Below, in pieces: positions 8,666-18,266 of a stretch of 64,000 nucleotides of DNA. The position numbers and the translations under genes are program-made. How positions within the stretch are numbered: the stretch's first letter is position 1; each line of letters opens with the position of its first letter. The DNA is from Flavobacterium humidisoli (GTDB lineage Bacteria; Bacteroidota; Bacteroidia; Flavobacteriales; Flavobacteriaceae). Under the pieces are notes generated by a model. That model worked only from the letters and a program-made list of their open reading frames with translations, ran no database searches and had not been told where the DNA came from. The DNA is taken from assembly GCF_023272795.1 (NCBI RefSeq), contig NZ_CP096829.1, positions 4,712,001 to 4,776,000 on the forward strand, in the 5' to 3' direction.

Positions 8666-9886
8666 TTATTTATCCAATTCGATTGCACTCAATAAAAAAG
8701 CTCCCAATCCTATTGCACCGTTTTCTTTTGTTTTAGAAAGTAGATAATAACTGTTTGTTCCATCTCGGAATGGTTTTCCGCCCAAACCTACATTTGATGA
8801 AACATTCAAAACATTTACTTCTCCTTTTTTATCTACTTTCACAAATTCGTTTACAAAACTGTCAAATGATTTCTTGGCTGTTGTTTTGTAGCTTGAAGCC
8901 AAATAACCTTTGTTGGCTCCTTTTGCAAAAGCATAAATAATCATTCCAGAAGCTGATGGCTCTACGTAATTTCCATACAATTCTGGTTTATCGGCTACTT
9001 GATACCAAAGTTCTGTTTCGCTTTTGTATTGATTTACGTTTTTGGCAATCTGATTCAAATAACCCACCAAAACTTTATGTTTTGGATGCGATTTCGGAAA
9101 ATAATCTAGCGTTTCAACCAAAGCTACCATGTACCATCCAATTCCCCTTCCCCAAATTGTAGGCGAAGTTCCTGTCTGTTTATCTGCCCACGCAATCTCT
9201 TTACTTTCATCCCACGCTTGGTAAACCAAACCTGTTTTTTGATCTACAATATGATTCTGAACCAATTCAAATTGTTTAGCAATATCATCTAGACTTTTTC
9301 CTTTTTCGTACTTAACAGTAAACTCCGCATAAAAAGGTTCTGCCATATACAAACCGTCAATCCACATTTGATTTGGATAAATCTGTTTGTGCCAAAATCC
9401 TCCGCTTGGGGTTCTCGGCTGACTTTCTAACTGATTTCGAAGCTGTCCAATAATCTGCAGATAGCGAGAATCTTTTGTTATATCATATAAATGAAACAGC
9501 AGTTTTCCTGGATTTAAACAATCAATATTATATTCTTTAATATTATATTTTTTGATGCTTCCCGTACTGTCAATCATTCCATCAACATATTCTTTGATGT
9601 AATTAAGGTATTTTTTATTGTTTGTTTTTTGATATAATTTTTCAAACCCCGACAATACAAAACCCATTTTATAATCCCATTTTGGTTTTTCATTTCCGTC
9701 AAGCTGCCAAGCATTCGGATATTTATTTAAAATAGAAAGCGCTGTTCGTTCCGACCATTTTAAGTCGTAAGGAATAATATTGTTTTCTGTAACTACTTGA
9801 TTTTGTGCATTGACTTTATTTCCAAAAATCAACAGTAAAACCAGAATGTTTCCAAAAATGAGCTTTGTCCAAAGAGATTTACGCAT
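8666..9886 (-). CDS. GH105 unsaturated glycuronyl hydrolase 3
   Basis: The third tandem GH105 paralogue and first in transcription order, 406 residues, with a signal peptide ending KVNAQ. The likely catalytic Asp lies in QMWIDGLYM (about residue 177). It is the most divergent copy: the C-terminal CC/CASAG block is replaced by VSSNVGLGG, and the ASGSxMF motif reads SASGMIIY. It begins 4 nt after the DUF4861 gene. Same reaction class as its neighbours, releasing 4-deoxy-5-keto uronate for KduI/KduD; the sequence differences suggest another oligosaccharide target. Confidence 0.91.
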   Translation of the reverse strand: MRKSLWTKLIFGNILVLLLIFGNKVNAQNQVVTENNIIPYDLKWSERTALSILNKYPNAWQLDGNEKPKWDYKMGFVLSGFEKLYQKTNNKKYLNYIKEYVDGMIDSTGSIKKYNIKEYNIDCLNPGKLLFHLYDITKDSRYLQIIGQLRNQLESQPRTPSGGFWHKQIYPNQMWIDGLYMAEPFYAEFTVKYEKGKSLDDIAKQFELVQNHIVDQKTGLVYQAWDESKEIAWADKQTGTSPTIWGRGIGWYMVALVETLDYFPKSHPKHKVLVGYLNQIAKNVNQYKSETELWYQVADKPELYGNYVEPSASGMIIYAFAKGANKGYLASSYKTTAKKSFDSFVNEFVKVDKKGEVNVLNVSSNVGLGGKPFRDGTNSYYLLSKTKENGAIGLGAFLLSAIELDK

Positions 9887-9890
9887 AAAA

Positions 9891-10856
9891 TTACATTTTA
9901 CCTTTTTTGTTCAGTATTTCTAATTGTTTGTCTAAATATTGTGCAAATTCTTCTTTTGTTTTGATTCCGTTTACCTCTTGTTCCCAAGCACCTAAAAGAT
10001 AAAAAGTGACTGCTTTTGTAGTGGGTTTAAAAACTAAAAGATAATCTAAATCTGTATCTGCAATATTTTCGATAGTACTAATTTCATAAAAAATTGCCAT
10101 TCCTAACTTGTCTGGAACCAAAGATTGTTCTCCGTAAGTTGCCAAATATGCCCATTTTTTATTTTTACTTTCTTTTTTAAGCAATTCAGCCGTTTTTGTC
10201 TTTACAATTCCTGTACAGATTCCTTGTATTGCTTGCGAAGCTTTAATTGTATGTTGCGTATACAACTGATCTGGTTTGATTGTCAATTCTGAAACAAAGT
10301 TTATTTTGTCTGACGCTGTTTTCCATCCATAGTAATTTACTTTTACTGTAGATTCGTTCGACTTATTAGCCACTGTCGCAATTGTTGAATCTACTTCACG
10401 GAAATGTAATTTTTCGCTGTTTAAGTAACGGTCGATAGAACCAATTCCGATTCCTTTTCCAGCTTTTAAGATATCAGCTCCCCAATCGCTCATATTATGA
10501 TAAGAATCAAATCCGTCTTGCCCTACAATTGGAAGAATATTCTCTGAAGTCTTTTTTCCGAAGATATCAATAGCATTTCTCCAGTCTAAGTACAAACGAT
10601 ATCCAATTCTGTTATTTTCCCATCCTGGCCCTTCGTAACGAATGTCGAAAGAGTGATCTGTATGCTCAGGAGCCAATTTTAATCGGTCCACATTTTTAAA
10701 AACAGTTCCGCCTTTATACTTTCTTCCTTCCCATTTTCCATCTGTTTTTGCTGATATTTCGGCGTAAGTTTTGTTTGTCTTAATATCGTATTTCTGCGCA
10801 TTTATGGCAGTTAAACCCGCGAAAAATAAAATTGCTGTGGTGATTTTTGCTTTCAT
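9891..10856 (-). CDS. DUF4861 family secreted protein
   Basis: A 321-residue exported protein (signal peptide ending AINAQ) that matches by general appearance the DUF4861 family, common in pectin and rhamnogalacturonan loci of Bacteroidota. Features visible are an Asp/Trp-rich front half (HTDHSFDIRYEGPGW near 64, RLYLDWRNAIDIFG near 87, DGFDSYHNMSDWG near 115) and beta-rich remaining sequence with no clear known catalytic signature. It is packed between the alpha/beta hydrolase (14 nt) and GH105 copy 3 (4 nt), so a role on the same substrate is likely: lyase, glycosidase or binding protein. I cannot assign a reaction from the sequence. Confidence 0.75.
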   Translation of the reverse strand: MKAKITTAILFFAGLTAINAQKYDIKTNKTYAEISAKTDGKWEGRKYKGGTVFKNVDRLKLAPEHTDHSFDIRYEGPGWENNRIGYRLYLDWRNAIDIFGKKTSENILPIVGQDGFDSYHNMSDWGADILKAGKGIGIGSIDRYLNSEKLHFREVDSTIATVANKSNESTVKVNYYGWKTASDKINFVSELTIKPDQLYTQHTIKASQAIQGICTGIVKTKTAELLKKESKNKKWAYLATYGEQSLVPDKLGMAIFYEISTIENIADTDLDYLLVFKPTTKAVTFYLLGAWEQEVNGIKTKEEFAQYLDKQLEILNKKGKM

Positions 10857-10870
10857 TTCTTTATTCTAAA

Positions 10871-11809
10871 TTATTTAAAAATTTTATCTAAAAATCGTAC
10901 GCTGTACGTGATTGTTTGTGTAAACCAAGGATCGTAAAACCAAAATGAATGTGGCGAATCTGGAATGGTCTGTACTTCATTGTAGATTTTGTAATTGTTC
11001 AAAATCTGAATCATGTCATCTCTTCCGGCATGAAATCTCGGGACACTGCTGCAGATGTATAATACGGGTGGCGTATTTTTGTCTGTATGACTTAGTGCCG
11101 AAGCATTTTTCCAGTTTTCTGGTATTTCATCTGATTTTCCTCCTAACCAAAATGCCGCCATATCTCCTTCTGATGATTCTGGATGCTTGAATGCCAAAAC
11201 TCCGTCAACATCTATTATGGCGTGGACTTTTGAAGAAGAATGACTTTTAAAATTTTGATCCTCAAAAAGCGGATTATTATTTGTTGTACCAATCAAAGCT
11301 GCCATTTGCCCTCCCGAAGAACAGCCTAAAACCGCAATTTTGTTTGGATCTACATTAAATTTTGCCGCATTGTCTTTAATAAATTTTATCGCATTCTTGA
11401 CATCAATAACACCTTTAGGATATTTTGCTTCTAATGATAATCTGTATTCGATTGCAAAACAAGAATAGCCTTTTGCTGCAATTTCTTTCCCTATAAACTG
11501 CATCTGGTTTTTGTTTCCTGATCTCCAACCTCCGCCGTGAATCATAATCACTGCCGGATTTTTTTTGTTTTTTGTGTTGATAAAAGCATCAAAATGCAAA
11601 ACACGATCTTGTTCTTTATTGTAAACTAGATCAAACATTTCTTTGACATTTGGATTTGCTTTTATTTCTGGAATTGTAATAAACGGATGCTTCTTAATTA
11701 ATTTAGCATAAGTACTTTTTATCGTATACGATGTATCTACTTGGTACTGCTGGCTTTGCATTACAAGGATATTAAAAAACAACACTAAGATTAATTTAAA
11801 TTTCTGCAT
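10871..11809 (-). CDS. alpha/beta hydrolase, probable carbohydrate esterase
   Basis: A 312-residue secreted serine hydrolase of the BD-FAE/acetyl-esterase type. It has a signal peptide (VMQSQ), an oxyanion-hole motif HGGGW near residue 91, a nucleophile elbow GCSSGGQ near 162, and a C-terminal His in DSPHSFW near 284. The expected role is removal of acetyl or feruloyl esters from pectin. It follows SusD by 100 nt containing a hairpin, and precedes the DUF4861 gene by 14 nt. The family is clear; the leaving group (acetyl, methyl or feruloyl) is not. Confidence 0.82.
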   Translation of the reverse strand: MQKFKLILVLFFNILVMQSQQYQVDTSYTIKSTYAKLIKKHPFITIPEIKANPNVKEMFDLVYNKEQDRVLHFDAFINTKNKKNPAVIMIHGGGWRSGNKNQMQFIGKEIAAKGYSCFAIEYRLSLEAKYPKGVIDVKNAIKFIKDNAAKFNVDPNKIAVLGCSSGGQMAALIGTTNNNPLFEDQNFKSHSSSKVHAIIDVDGVLAFKHPESSEGDMAAFWLGGKSDEIPENWKNASALSHTDKNTPPVLYICSSVPRFHAGRDDMIQILNNYKIYNEVQTIPDSPHSFWFYDPWFTQTITYSVRFLDKIFK

Positions 11810-11834
11810 TTTTAATCTTTACTTTTTAGTTAAG

Positions 11835-11865
11835 AAAGGAGTTCGACCTATAGTCAAACTCCTTT
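11835..11865. terminator. hairpin downstream of susD (partial terminator/attenuator)
   Basis: Arms AAAGGAGTT and AACTCCTTT with an inner GAC/GTC pair form a strong stem-loop 45 nt after the susD stop. On the transcribed minus strand the following U content is weak (TTTCTT). It may partly terminate or stabilise the upstream susCD mRNA, so that receptor genes are expressed above the enzyme genes. That role is inferred. Confidence 0.55.
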
Positions 11866-11909
11866 TTAACTACTTCAAAAAACATAGTTCTCAAAAAACT
11901 AACAAATTA

Positions 11910-13595
11910 CTAATAACCAGGATTTTGAGGAAAATCTTTATTCTGATTCAAATCTAAAGCTGATTGTGGAATTGGTCTTAAAATTTTAAGTTTACCATCT
12001 ACACCAATAAAATTTGCTTCTTTTATTTTATAATTATGAGCTGAAGCTCTTGCAACCAATGTTCCTGTACGTTTTAAGTCGAACCAGCGTTTGTATTCTC
12101 CTAATAGTTCGCGTCCTCGTTCGTCTAAGATATAGTCGATGTTAAATTGAGCTAAAGTTGCATTGGCAACACCTGCTCTTCTTCTTACTTCGTTTAAGCG
12201 GTCTAGTCCTGTTCCTGGATTTCCAGCTTTTAGATAGGCTTCGGCAGCAACAAGATAAGTTTCTCCCAATCTTGCTACAATGATATCTCTTGTACTAACT
12301 GGTCCTGTACTTGATGGAGTTGTTGGATTTGCATCATCAAATTTCTTAACTGGAATAGTATAACAGTCTAAGTTTTTAATTAATGTATGTGCTGCAGAAT
12401 ATTCTCCCCAAGGATGATAAACAAATGTTGAAGCTAACCTAGAAGCATTTGTTGTCATATAAGCTGCTTTATCTGCAGGTGTAAACCATTTTGGCTCGTA
12501 AAAATGTCTAACTTTTAAAGTAGCTGGATTTGAACTTCTGTAGTATGGATAATATAAAATAGTTTTTGTAACTCCGTTTGTTGTTTCAGGTCCTTCTAAA
12601 ATTTCGGTCATGAAAGTAGCATTCCATCTTGCATCACCTTTTTCGTACAATCCTAAAGCATAATCAGTTGGACACAAATTATAACTTCTTAATGGGGCAC
12701 CTGTTTCTGCACCTCCTAAATAAGAACTAAAATAGTAGAACTGATTGTTACCCAGTTTTGTTGGATCTGTACTAGTAGAAGCTTTATCGTATTGTACAGA
12801 AAAAATAGTTTCTGCATTTAAATCGTTATCACCACTTGCAGTTGTAACAAATAATTGATTAAAAGGAATGTTTAATCCTTGCCCTGCAATTGCTGCATCG
12901 GCATAAGCTGCCGCTTTAGAAAAATCATCTGCTTTCGCAAAAGTTTCATACCCTCTCGTTAAATAAACTTTTGCCAATAAATCATTTACTGCTCTTTTAT
13001 TTACTCTTCCAGTAGTACCATAAGCCGTAGTTCCAACATTAGCTAAAGCAAAATCTAAATCTGCAATGATTTGTGTATATACTTCTTCGGCAGTATTTCT
13101 TGTAAAAGATAAAACTGGAGTAGTAATATTATCCAAAACAATTGGCACACCACCATACGTCTGCACTAATAAAAAATAAGCATTTGCTCTTAAATAACGC
13201 GCTTCGCCAACAAGTGTGTTTAAATTTGGTGTCTGTTCTGTAATTGTAGAATAATATACAGTCTTATTTACCGCTTGAATCTGCTGGTAACATGAATTGT
13301 ATAAATCTCCAACATTATCTGACGAAGGAATTAAAAGCGCATATTGGCTTAATCCTGCTGGTTCTGGAGTTCTTCCTTCAGCATACATATCGGTTCCTGC
13401 TTCAAAAAGCCACGGATTTCCTCCATAAATTCCTTTTAGCCAAGCATAGTTTGTGTTAACCAATAACTGAAATCCAGATGCTGTTTTATAAGTCGCATCT
13501 GCTGGTACGTAAGAACGGCTATCTTCTTCAATATAATCACTGCAAGAACTTACAGCTGCAGCGATTATTCCTATCATTACTAATATTTTTTTCAT
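11910..13595 (-). CDS. susD: SusD/RagB-like glycan-binding lipoprotein
   Basis: An outer-membrane lipoprotein of 561 residues that caps the SusC channel and binds oligosaccharide at the cell surface. I place the start at 13595 because the sequence MKKILVMIGIIAAAVSSC is then a proper lipoprotein signal with the lipid Cys at residue 18; a longer start at 13622 would add nine residues and overlap the susC stop. The TPR-like RagB/SusD features include ARYLRANAYFLLVQTYGGVP near 135 and a C-terminal RLGETYLVAAEAYLKAGN...LNEVRRRAG followed by ERGRELLGEYKRWFDLKR. It lies 13 nt after susC and pairs with it. No SusE/SusF-like surface binding protein follows. Confidence 0.95.
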   Translation of the reverse strand: MKKILVMIGIIAAAVSSCSDYIEEDSRSYVPADATYKTASGFQLLVNTNYAWLKGIYGGNPWLFEAGTDMYAEGRTPEPAGLSQYALLIPSSDNVGDLYNSCYQQIQAVNKTVYYSTITEQTPNLNTLVGEARYLRANAYFLLVQTYGGVPIVLDNITTPVLSFTRNTAEEVYTQIIADLDFALANVGTTAYGTTGRVNKRAVNDLLAKVYLTRGYETFAKADDFSKAAAYADAAIAGQGLNIPFNQLFVTTASGDNDLNAETIFSVQYDKASTSTDPTKLGNNQFYYFSSYLGGAETGAPLRSYNLCPTDYALGLYEKGDARWNATFMTEILEGPETTNGVTKTILYYPYYRSSNPATLKVRHFYEPKWFTPADKAAYMTTNASRLASTFVYHPWGEYSAAHTLIKNLDCYTIPVKKFDDANPTTPSSTGPVSTRDIIVARLGETYLVAAEAYLKAGNPGTGLDRLNEVRRRAGVANATLAQFNIDYILDERGRELLGEYKRWFDLKRTGTLVARASAHNYKIKEANFIGVDGKLKILRPIPQSALDLNQNKDFPQNPGY

Positions 13596-13608
13596 TTGAA
13601 TATCTTTA

Positions 13609-16600
13609 TTAAAATTTAACACTTAATCCCAATTGTGTAGTTACTGCCGCTGGACGGTTTACTCCAAAAGGAGAAGCTGCCCATTCTGGATCGTAACCAT
13701 CAAAATTTGTAAACACAAATGGATCTAGAACGTTTACATAAATTCTGAAATTAGAAATTTTTAGTTTTTTCAATAATTCAGAATCTAAAGTGTAACCTAA
13801 AGATATATTTTTAATTTTCACGTAAGAAACATCTCTATAGTACCCAAAAAGAGAAGTCCAATAGGCTCCTGCTCCCGTTGCAACAGGACCTGGTCTTGGG
13901 TTTGTAGTATTGGCATTAGCCTCGATTCCTGCACCATTTGTTGGAATGAAATAATCCATTGCTAATTTTTGGCGTCCTCTATCGCTTACATCGGCAAAGT
14001 TTTGGTGGAAAGTACTTAAAACAGTTTGCCCTTGACTTGTTAAGACTGAAAAATTAAAATCAAATTGTCCGACAACTAATTTAGAATATAAACTTCCTTG
14101 CCATTCTGGATTTGGGTTTCCAATTACCGTTCTATCATCTTGATTAAATTTACCATCTCCGTTTAAATCTTTTGGTCTTGCTTGACCAGGAGCCATTCCG
14201 TAAGATGCTGCCTGAGCCGCTTCGCTTTCTTGCCAAACTCCATCGTAAACATAATTGTAATTTGGGTTTAATGGCGCACCAAGTATTAATTTGTTTCCAA
14301 TATCACTTACTTTGTCCTGATTGTAAATTGACTCTAATTTATTTACGTTTTTAGTAAAAGTAAAAGTCGTTTCCCAAGTTACTTTTCCAGACTTAATGTT
14401 TTTTGTAGTCAATAAAGCTTCTATACCTTTATTGCTAACAGATCCAACATTTGCAAACGTATTTTTCCAACCTGTCTCAGCTGGCAATTGCTGTTTGTAA
14501 ATCAAATTATCTGATAATCTGTCGTATACATCTACACTACCTGTAATTCTATTTTTTAAGAATCCAAAATCAAGACCCAAGTTGTATTCTCTCGTTTTTT
14601 CCCAAGTCAAATTTGGATTTGCCAAATTCTCTGACTGCCAACCTGGAACAACGTTTGAACCCATTGCATAAAAAGTCTGCTGATTTAATAATGCTTGCGA
14701 AGTATATGGCGCAACATTATCATTTCCTGTATAACCAATACTAGCACGCAATTTTAAATCTGAAACAACAGAACTGTTTGCTAAAAATGATTCTTTACTA
14801 AGTTTCCATCCTAAGGCTAATGATGGGAAGCTTTCCCATTTGTTGCCTTCAGATAAAACAGACGAACCATCCCATCTTGTAGAAGCGGTAACCAAATATT
14901 TGTCTTTAAATGCATAGTTTAAACGTACTGCGTACGAGTTTAAAGTATTTTTAGCATAAGCAGATTTTATTACATAGCTCGTTTGTGCACCAGACCCCAT
15001 ATTATCTGTTCCAACATCAAAAGGCTGATTATTAGAATACATATAAGAGTTTTCATCTGTATTGGAATACAAACTTTGCAATAATAATACGCTAACATCA
15101 TGCACTTCATTAAAAGTATGTTTCAAATCAATTTGATTGTCCCAAGTATAATTGAAGTTGTCTGAACTTTCTAAAGTCGCAGAATTTTTTCCGTTTAAAG
15201 TTACCCCTGCATTTGTTTGTGCTGTGTAAGAAGAAGAATCTCTACTATTCATAATTCCTGCCGCAAAAGTGGTTTTAAACGAAAGCCATTTTAGAGGCTG
15301 ATACTGAAAATAGGCATTTCCTACAGTCTGCCATGTTTTTTCTGTTTGAGAAGAATTCGCAATCTCCATTAACGGATTGACTGTAGACGTTTTATTGATT
15401 GCCCAAGAGCCATCAGGATAAGTCAATTTTCCAGGCAAGAAAAACAAAGTTCCCACTTGCTCATTTCCTTTTGCGTCAACAGCCCATGGAGACATTAACG
15501 GACTTAATCTAAACGCATCTTGCATTGCTAAATCACTTCCTAATTGGTTATCTAATCTAGCAATTGTAACGTTTACTCCTGTAGAAAATTTGTCGTTTAT
15601 TTTATGATTCAATCCTAATTTAAAAGAGTATTTATCTGTTGCGTCATTTTCAATAAGACCACGATCACTCTGGATTCCAAATCCTAAGTTATAGCTTAAA
15701 CCTGAATCTGAACGTCCAGAAATATTTAAATAATTATTCTCTGTCATCCCTGATTTAAGTACAGCATCGTACCAATCAAAATTGTAACCGCTGTTTGCAC
15801 GAGAAACCAATAATGGGCTTTGGTTACCTGCCAAAGCTGCCAACTGTGCCGGAGTTTGTGTTTGAGGTGTTGCACTCATATAAGCAACTTGATGAAATTT
15901 CCACCATTCTTCTCCTGTCATCATTTTTGGTAATCTTGTAGCAATTTTATTTCCGTAAGAAGTATCAAAAGTTACACTAATTCCTGCTTTTGCACTAGTT
16001 CCACTTTTTGTTGTTACAATGATAACCCCGTTTGATCCTCTAGAACCGTAAATTGCAGCAGAAGAAGCATCTTTTAAAACGTCCATTCTGGCAATATCCT
16101 GAGGATTTAAGAAATCAATTCCATCCATTGGCACACCATCTACAACGTATAAAGGTGAAGATCCTACCACACTTGGATTATTTGAATCTGCAATTAGGGA
16201 ATTATTTCCTCTAATTACTACTTTAAATCCGTCTCCCGCACGTCCTGATGAAGATGAAATCTGAACCCCTGGCGTACTACCTTGAATAGCTTCTAATGGA
16301 TTGATTGTATTTCTTTCTGTGATAGTAGCAGCACTAATGGTACTAACAGATCCTGTAAGATCTGTCTTTTTTACAGAACCGTATCCAACAACAACAACTT
16401 CTGTTAATGCGTTTGATTGTTCTGCTAAACTTACATTGATTTTAGTTTTTCCAGCAACACTTACTTCTTGTGTCTGAAATCCTAAATAGCTAATTATTAA
16501 GGTAGCTTTACTATTTGATACGTTAATTTTGAAACTTCCTTCAAAATCTGTCGAAGTTCCGTTTTTAGCTCCCTTTTCATTAATGTTTACCCCTGGCAGC

Positions 16601-16737
16601 GACATACCTGTAGCGTCGGTAATCTTCCCTTCAATTGTTGTTGACTGTGCATATATAGAACTGCACAGCAAAAAATTCAGGAAAAAGAAAAATACAAAGT
16701 ACTTATCTTTTTTCTCAGATAATTGTTTAATACTCAT
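13609..16737 (-). CDS. susC: SusC/RagA TonB-linked outer-membrane transporter
   Basis: A TonB-dependent transporter of 1042 residues that imports pectic oligosaccharides with the SusD partner. Order of parts: signal peptide ending SIYAQ (about 1-31), a carboxypeptidase-regulatory-like beta domain (IEGKITDATG to about 105), a SusC-specific segment EVVVVGYG near 115, the plug (ALEAIQGSTPGVQI and the GSRGSNGVIIVTTKSG signature near 233-248), and a long C-terminal 22-strand barrel ending in LGLSVKF with a terminal aromatic. It starts 31 nt after the leading GH28 gene and is followed by susD after 13 nt. It is the only SusC in the locus, so it probably determines which pectin fragments enter. Confidence 0.96.
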   Translation of the reverse strand: MSIKQLSEKKDKYFVFFFFLNFLLCSSIYAQSTTIEGKITDATGMSLPGVNINEKGAKNGTSTDFEGSFKINVSNSKATLIISYLGFQTQEVSVAGKTKINVSLAEQSNALTEVVVVGYGSVKKTDLTGSVSTISAATITERNTINPLEAIQGSTPGVQISSSSGRAGDGFKVVIRGNNSLIADSNNPSVVGSSPLYVVDGVPMDGIDFLNPQDIARMDVLKDASSAAIYGSRGSNGVIIVTTKSGTSAKAGISVTFDTSYGNKIATRLPKMMTGEEWWKFHQVAYMSATPQTQTPAQLAALAGNQSPLLVSRANSGYNFDWYDAVLKSGMTENNYLNISGRSDSGLSYNLGFGIQSDRGLIENDATDKYSFKLGLNHKINDKFSTGVNVTIARLDNQLGSDLAMQDAFRLSPLMSPWAVDAKGNEQVGTLFFLPGKLTYPDGSWAINKTSTVNPLMEIANSSQTEKTWQTVGNAYFQYQPLKWLSFKTTFAAGIMNSRDSSSYTAQTNAGVTLNGKNSATLESSDNFNYTWDNQIDLKHTFNEVHDVSVLLLQSLYSNTDENSYMYSNNQPFDVGTDNMGSGAQTSYVIKSAYAKNTLNSYAVRLNYAFKDKYLVTASTRWDGSSVLSEGNKWESFPSLALGWKLSKESFLANSSVVSDLKLRASIGYTGNDNVAPYTSQALLNQQTFYAMGSNVVPGWQSENLANPNLTWEKTREYNLGLDFGFLKNRITGSVDVYDRLSDNLIYKQQLPAETGWKNTFANVGSVSNKGIEALLTTKNIKSGKVTWETTFTFTKNVNKLESIYNQDKVSDIGNKLILGAPLNPNYNYVYDGVWQESEAAQAASYGMAPGQARPKDLNGDGKFNQDDRTVIGNPNPEWQGSLYSKLVVGQFDFNFSVLTSQGQTVLSTFHQNFADVSDRGRQKLAMDYFIPTNGAGIEANANTTNPRPGPVATGAGAYWTSLFGYYRDVSYVKIKNISLGYTLDSELLKKLKISNFRIYVNVLDPFVFTNFDGYDPEWAASPFGVNRPAAVTTQLGLSVKF

Positions 16738-16767
16738 GTGGTTTAAAGTTTGGTTAATTGATAGTGT

Positions 16768-18207
16768 TTAGTTGTTAATAGATTCTACTTTTTTCTCATT
16801 GATATAGGTATTTATAAAATTTATGTTTTTTACGTTTTTTAATAAATAGACAGAATCTACCTTTTGGATTTTTACATTTTTCAGCGTAATATTCTCAACT
16901 GGAGATTCCTGATAACCTTCTGCCCAAACGCTGTATTTACCACCGTTTTTTACAGTAACATTCTCTAAGCTTACATTTCTAATTACTGGAATAAAGTTTC
17001 CTGTCTGAGATCCGTATACATTATAAAACATGTTTAGTTTTAAAACACATTCTTTTACAGTTCCCACTTCTAGATTTCGCACATAAATATTTTCGATAAC
17101 TCCTCCTCTTTTCGAATTGGTTTTGATACGAATGGCACGGTCCAAATTCGGACTGTCCATGACACAGTTTTCTACAAAAACATTATTTACGCCTGCTGAA
17201 ATTTCGCTTCCAATTACAACACCGCCATGGCCATCGATCATTTTGCAGTTTTGTACAATGATATTTTTACTTGGTATTGCCACTCTTCTTCCGTCTCCGT
17301 CACGTCCCGCTTTAATAGCAATACAATCGTCACCAGTATTAAAAGTGCAGTTTTTGATTAGAATATTTTGCGAATATTCAGGATCGCAGCCATCATTGTT
17401 CGGACCATGGCTATTGACCGTTACGCCGTCAATAATCATATTGTTTGTTTTAATTGGATGCAAAATCCAAAATGGAGAATTGATTATGGTAATATCTTTT
17501 ACCAAAGCCGTATTGCATTCAAAAAACTCAATAAAATTGGGTCTTAAATAACGTCCTTCTCCGAAAACTCTTTCAGAAACTGGAATTCCTTTTTCTGCCA
17601 TATCAACCAAAACTTCACGATTCGTAGGATCATTTTGAGACGGAATACCTTTCTTCCATCCATAACCTTTTCCACCAGACCAAATCCACCAGTTGGTGCT
17701 GTCTGCCTGACCGTTTAAAGTTCCTTTTCCAGTAATTGCAATATTGGTTTTATTCTTTGCATAAATAAGCGGAGAATAATTCATTAATTCTGTTCCTTCC
17801 CACGAAGTATGAACAATAGGATAATCTTTTGGATTTAAACTAAAAAGAATCTCGGCGTGATCTTCTAAATGCAGGTTGACATTATTCTCTAAATGAATTG
17901 CTCCCGTTAGAAATTTTCCGTTTGGAACTAAAACCTGCCCTCCGCCATTTGCCGTACACTCTTTGATTGCTTTCTGAAAAGCTAAAGTGTTTAATGTTTT
18001 TCCATCTGCAACAGCTCCGAAATCTTTTATATTATAAACTTTATCTGCAAAATGAGTCTGAGGGATGCTTTTTATAACTAAATCCATTCTTTGCCACGGA
18101 TTTTCTGAAGAAAGAGATGAAGAATGTTTCGCACACGACGAAATCAACAGCGTCAAAGCGACTAAAAAAAGAATCTTTTTTATTGTGACTATCTTATTTG
18201 TAATCAT
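16768..18207 (-). CDS. GH28 polygalacturonase lipoprotein, first gene of the operon
   Basis: A GH28 beta-helix hydrolase of 479 residues, probably an exo-acting polygalacturonase releasing galacturonate. The start at 18207 gives a clean lipoprotein signal (LLISSC, Cys25); an in-frame start at 18237 would add ten residues and lies closer to the promoter. Catalytic motifs are canonical: NNDGCDPEY, GDDCIAIKAGRDGDGRR, GHGGVVIGSE and RAIRIKTN. It heads the pectin operon, directly behind an operator-promoter at 18253-18298, and is followed by susC after 31 nt. The lipid anchor may place it at the cell surface or on the periplasmic face. End product (mono- or oligomer) is inferred. Confidence 0.93.
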   Translation of the reverse strand: MITNKIVTIKKILFLVALTLLISSCAKHSSSLSSENPWQRMDLVIKSIPQTHFADKVYNIKDFGAVADGKTLNTLAFQKAIKECTANGGGQVLVPNGKFLTGAIHLENNVNLHLEDHAEILFSLNPKDYPIVHTSWEGTELMNYSPLIYAKNKTNIAITGKGTLNGQADSTNWWIWSGGKGYGWKKGIPSQNDPTNREVLVDMAEKGIPVSERVFGEGRYLRPNFIEFFECNTALVKDITIINSPFWILHPIKTNNMIIDGVTVNSHGPNNDGCDPEYSQNILIKNCTFNTGDDCIAIKAGRDGDGRRVAIPSKNIIVQNCKMIDGHGGVVIGSEISAGVNNVFVENCVMDSPNLDRAIRIKTNSKRGGVIENIYVRNLEVGTVKECVLKLNMFYNVYGSQTGNFIPVIRNVSLENVTVKNGGKYSVWAEGYQESPVENITLKNVKIQKVDSVYLLKNVKNINFINTYINEKKVESINN

Positions 18208-18252
18208 TTGCACAGATTTTTCTTGTTTTAATACCAAAAACCTCAGAATTGA

Positions 18253-18266
18253 TGTAATCGATTACA
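18253..18266. promoter_or_regulatory. LacI-type operator of the pectin operon
   Basis: The perfect 14-bp palindrome TGTAATCGATTACA lies immediately downstream, in the direction of transcription, of the -7 element of the GH28/susC/susD promoter and 46 nt before the GH28 start codon. Nearly the same sequence occurs at 28038-28051 and 29701-29714 in the same position relative to the -7 box. The divergent LacI-family protein is the obvious ligand. Confidence 0.82.
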
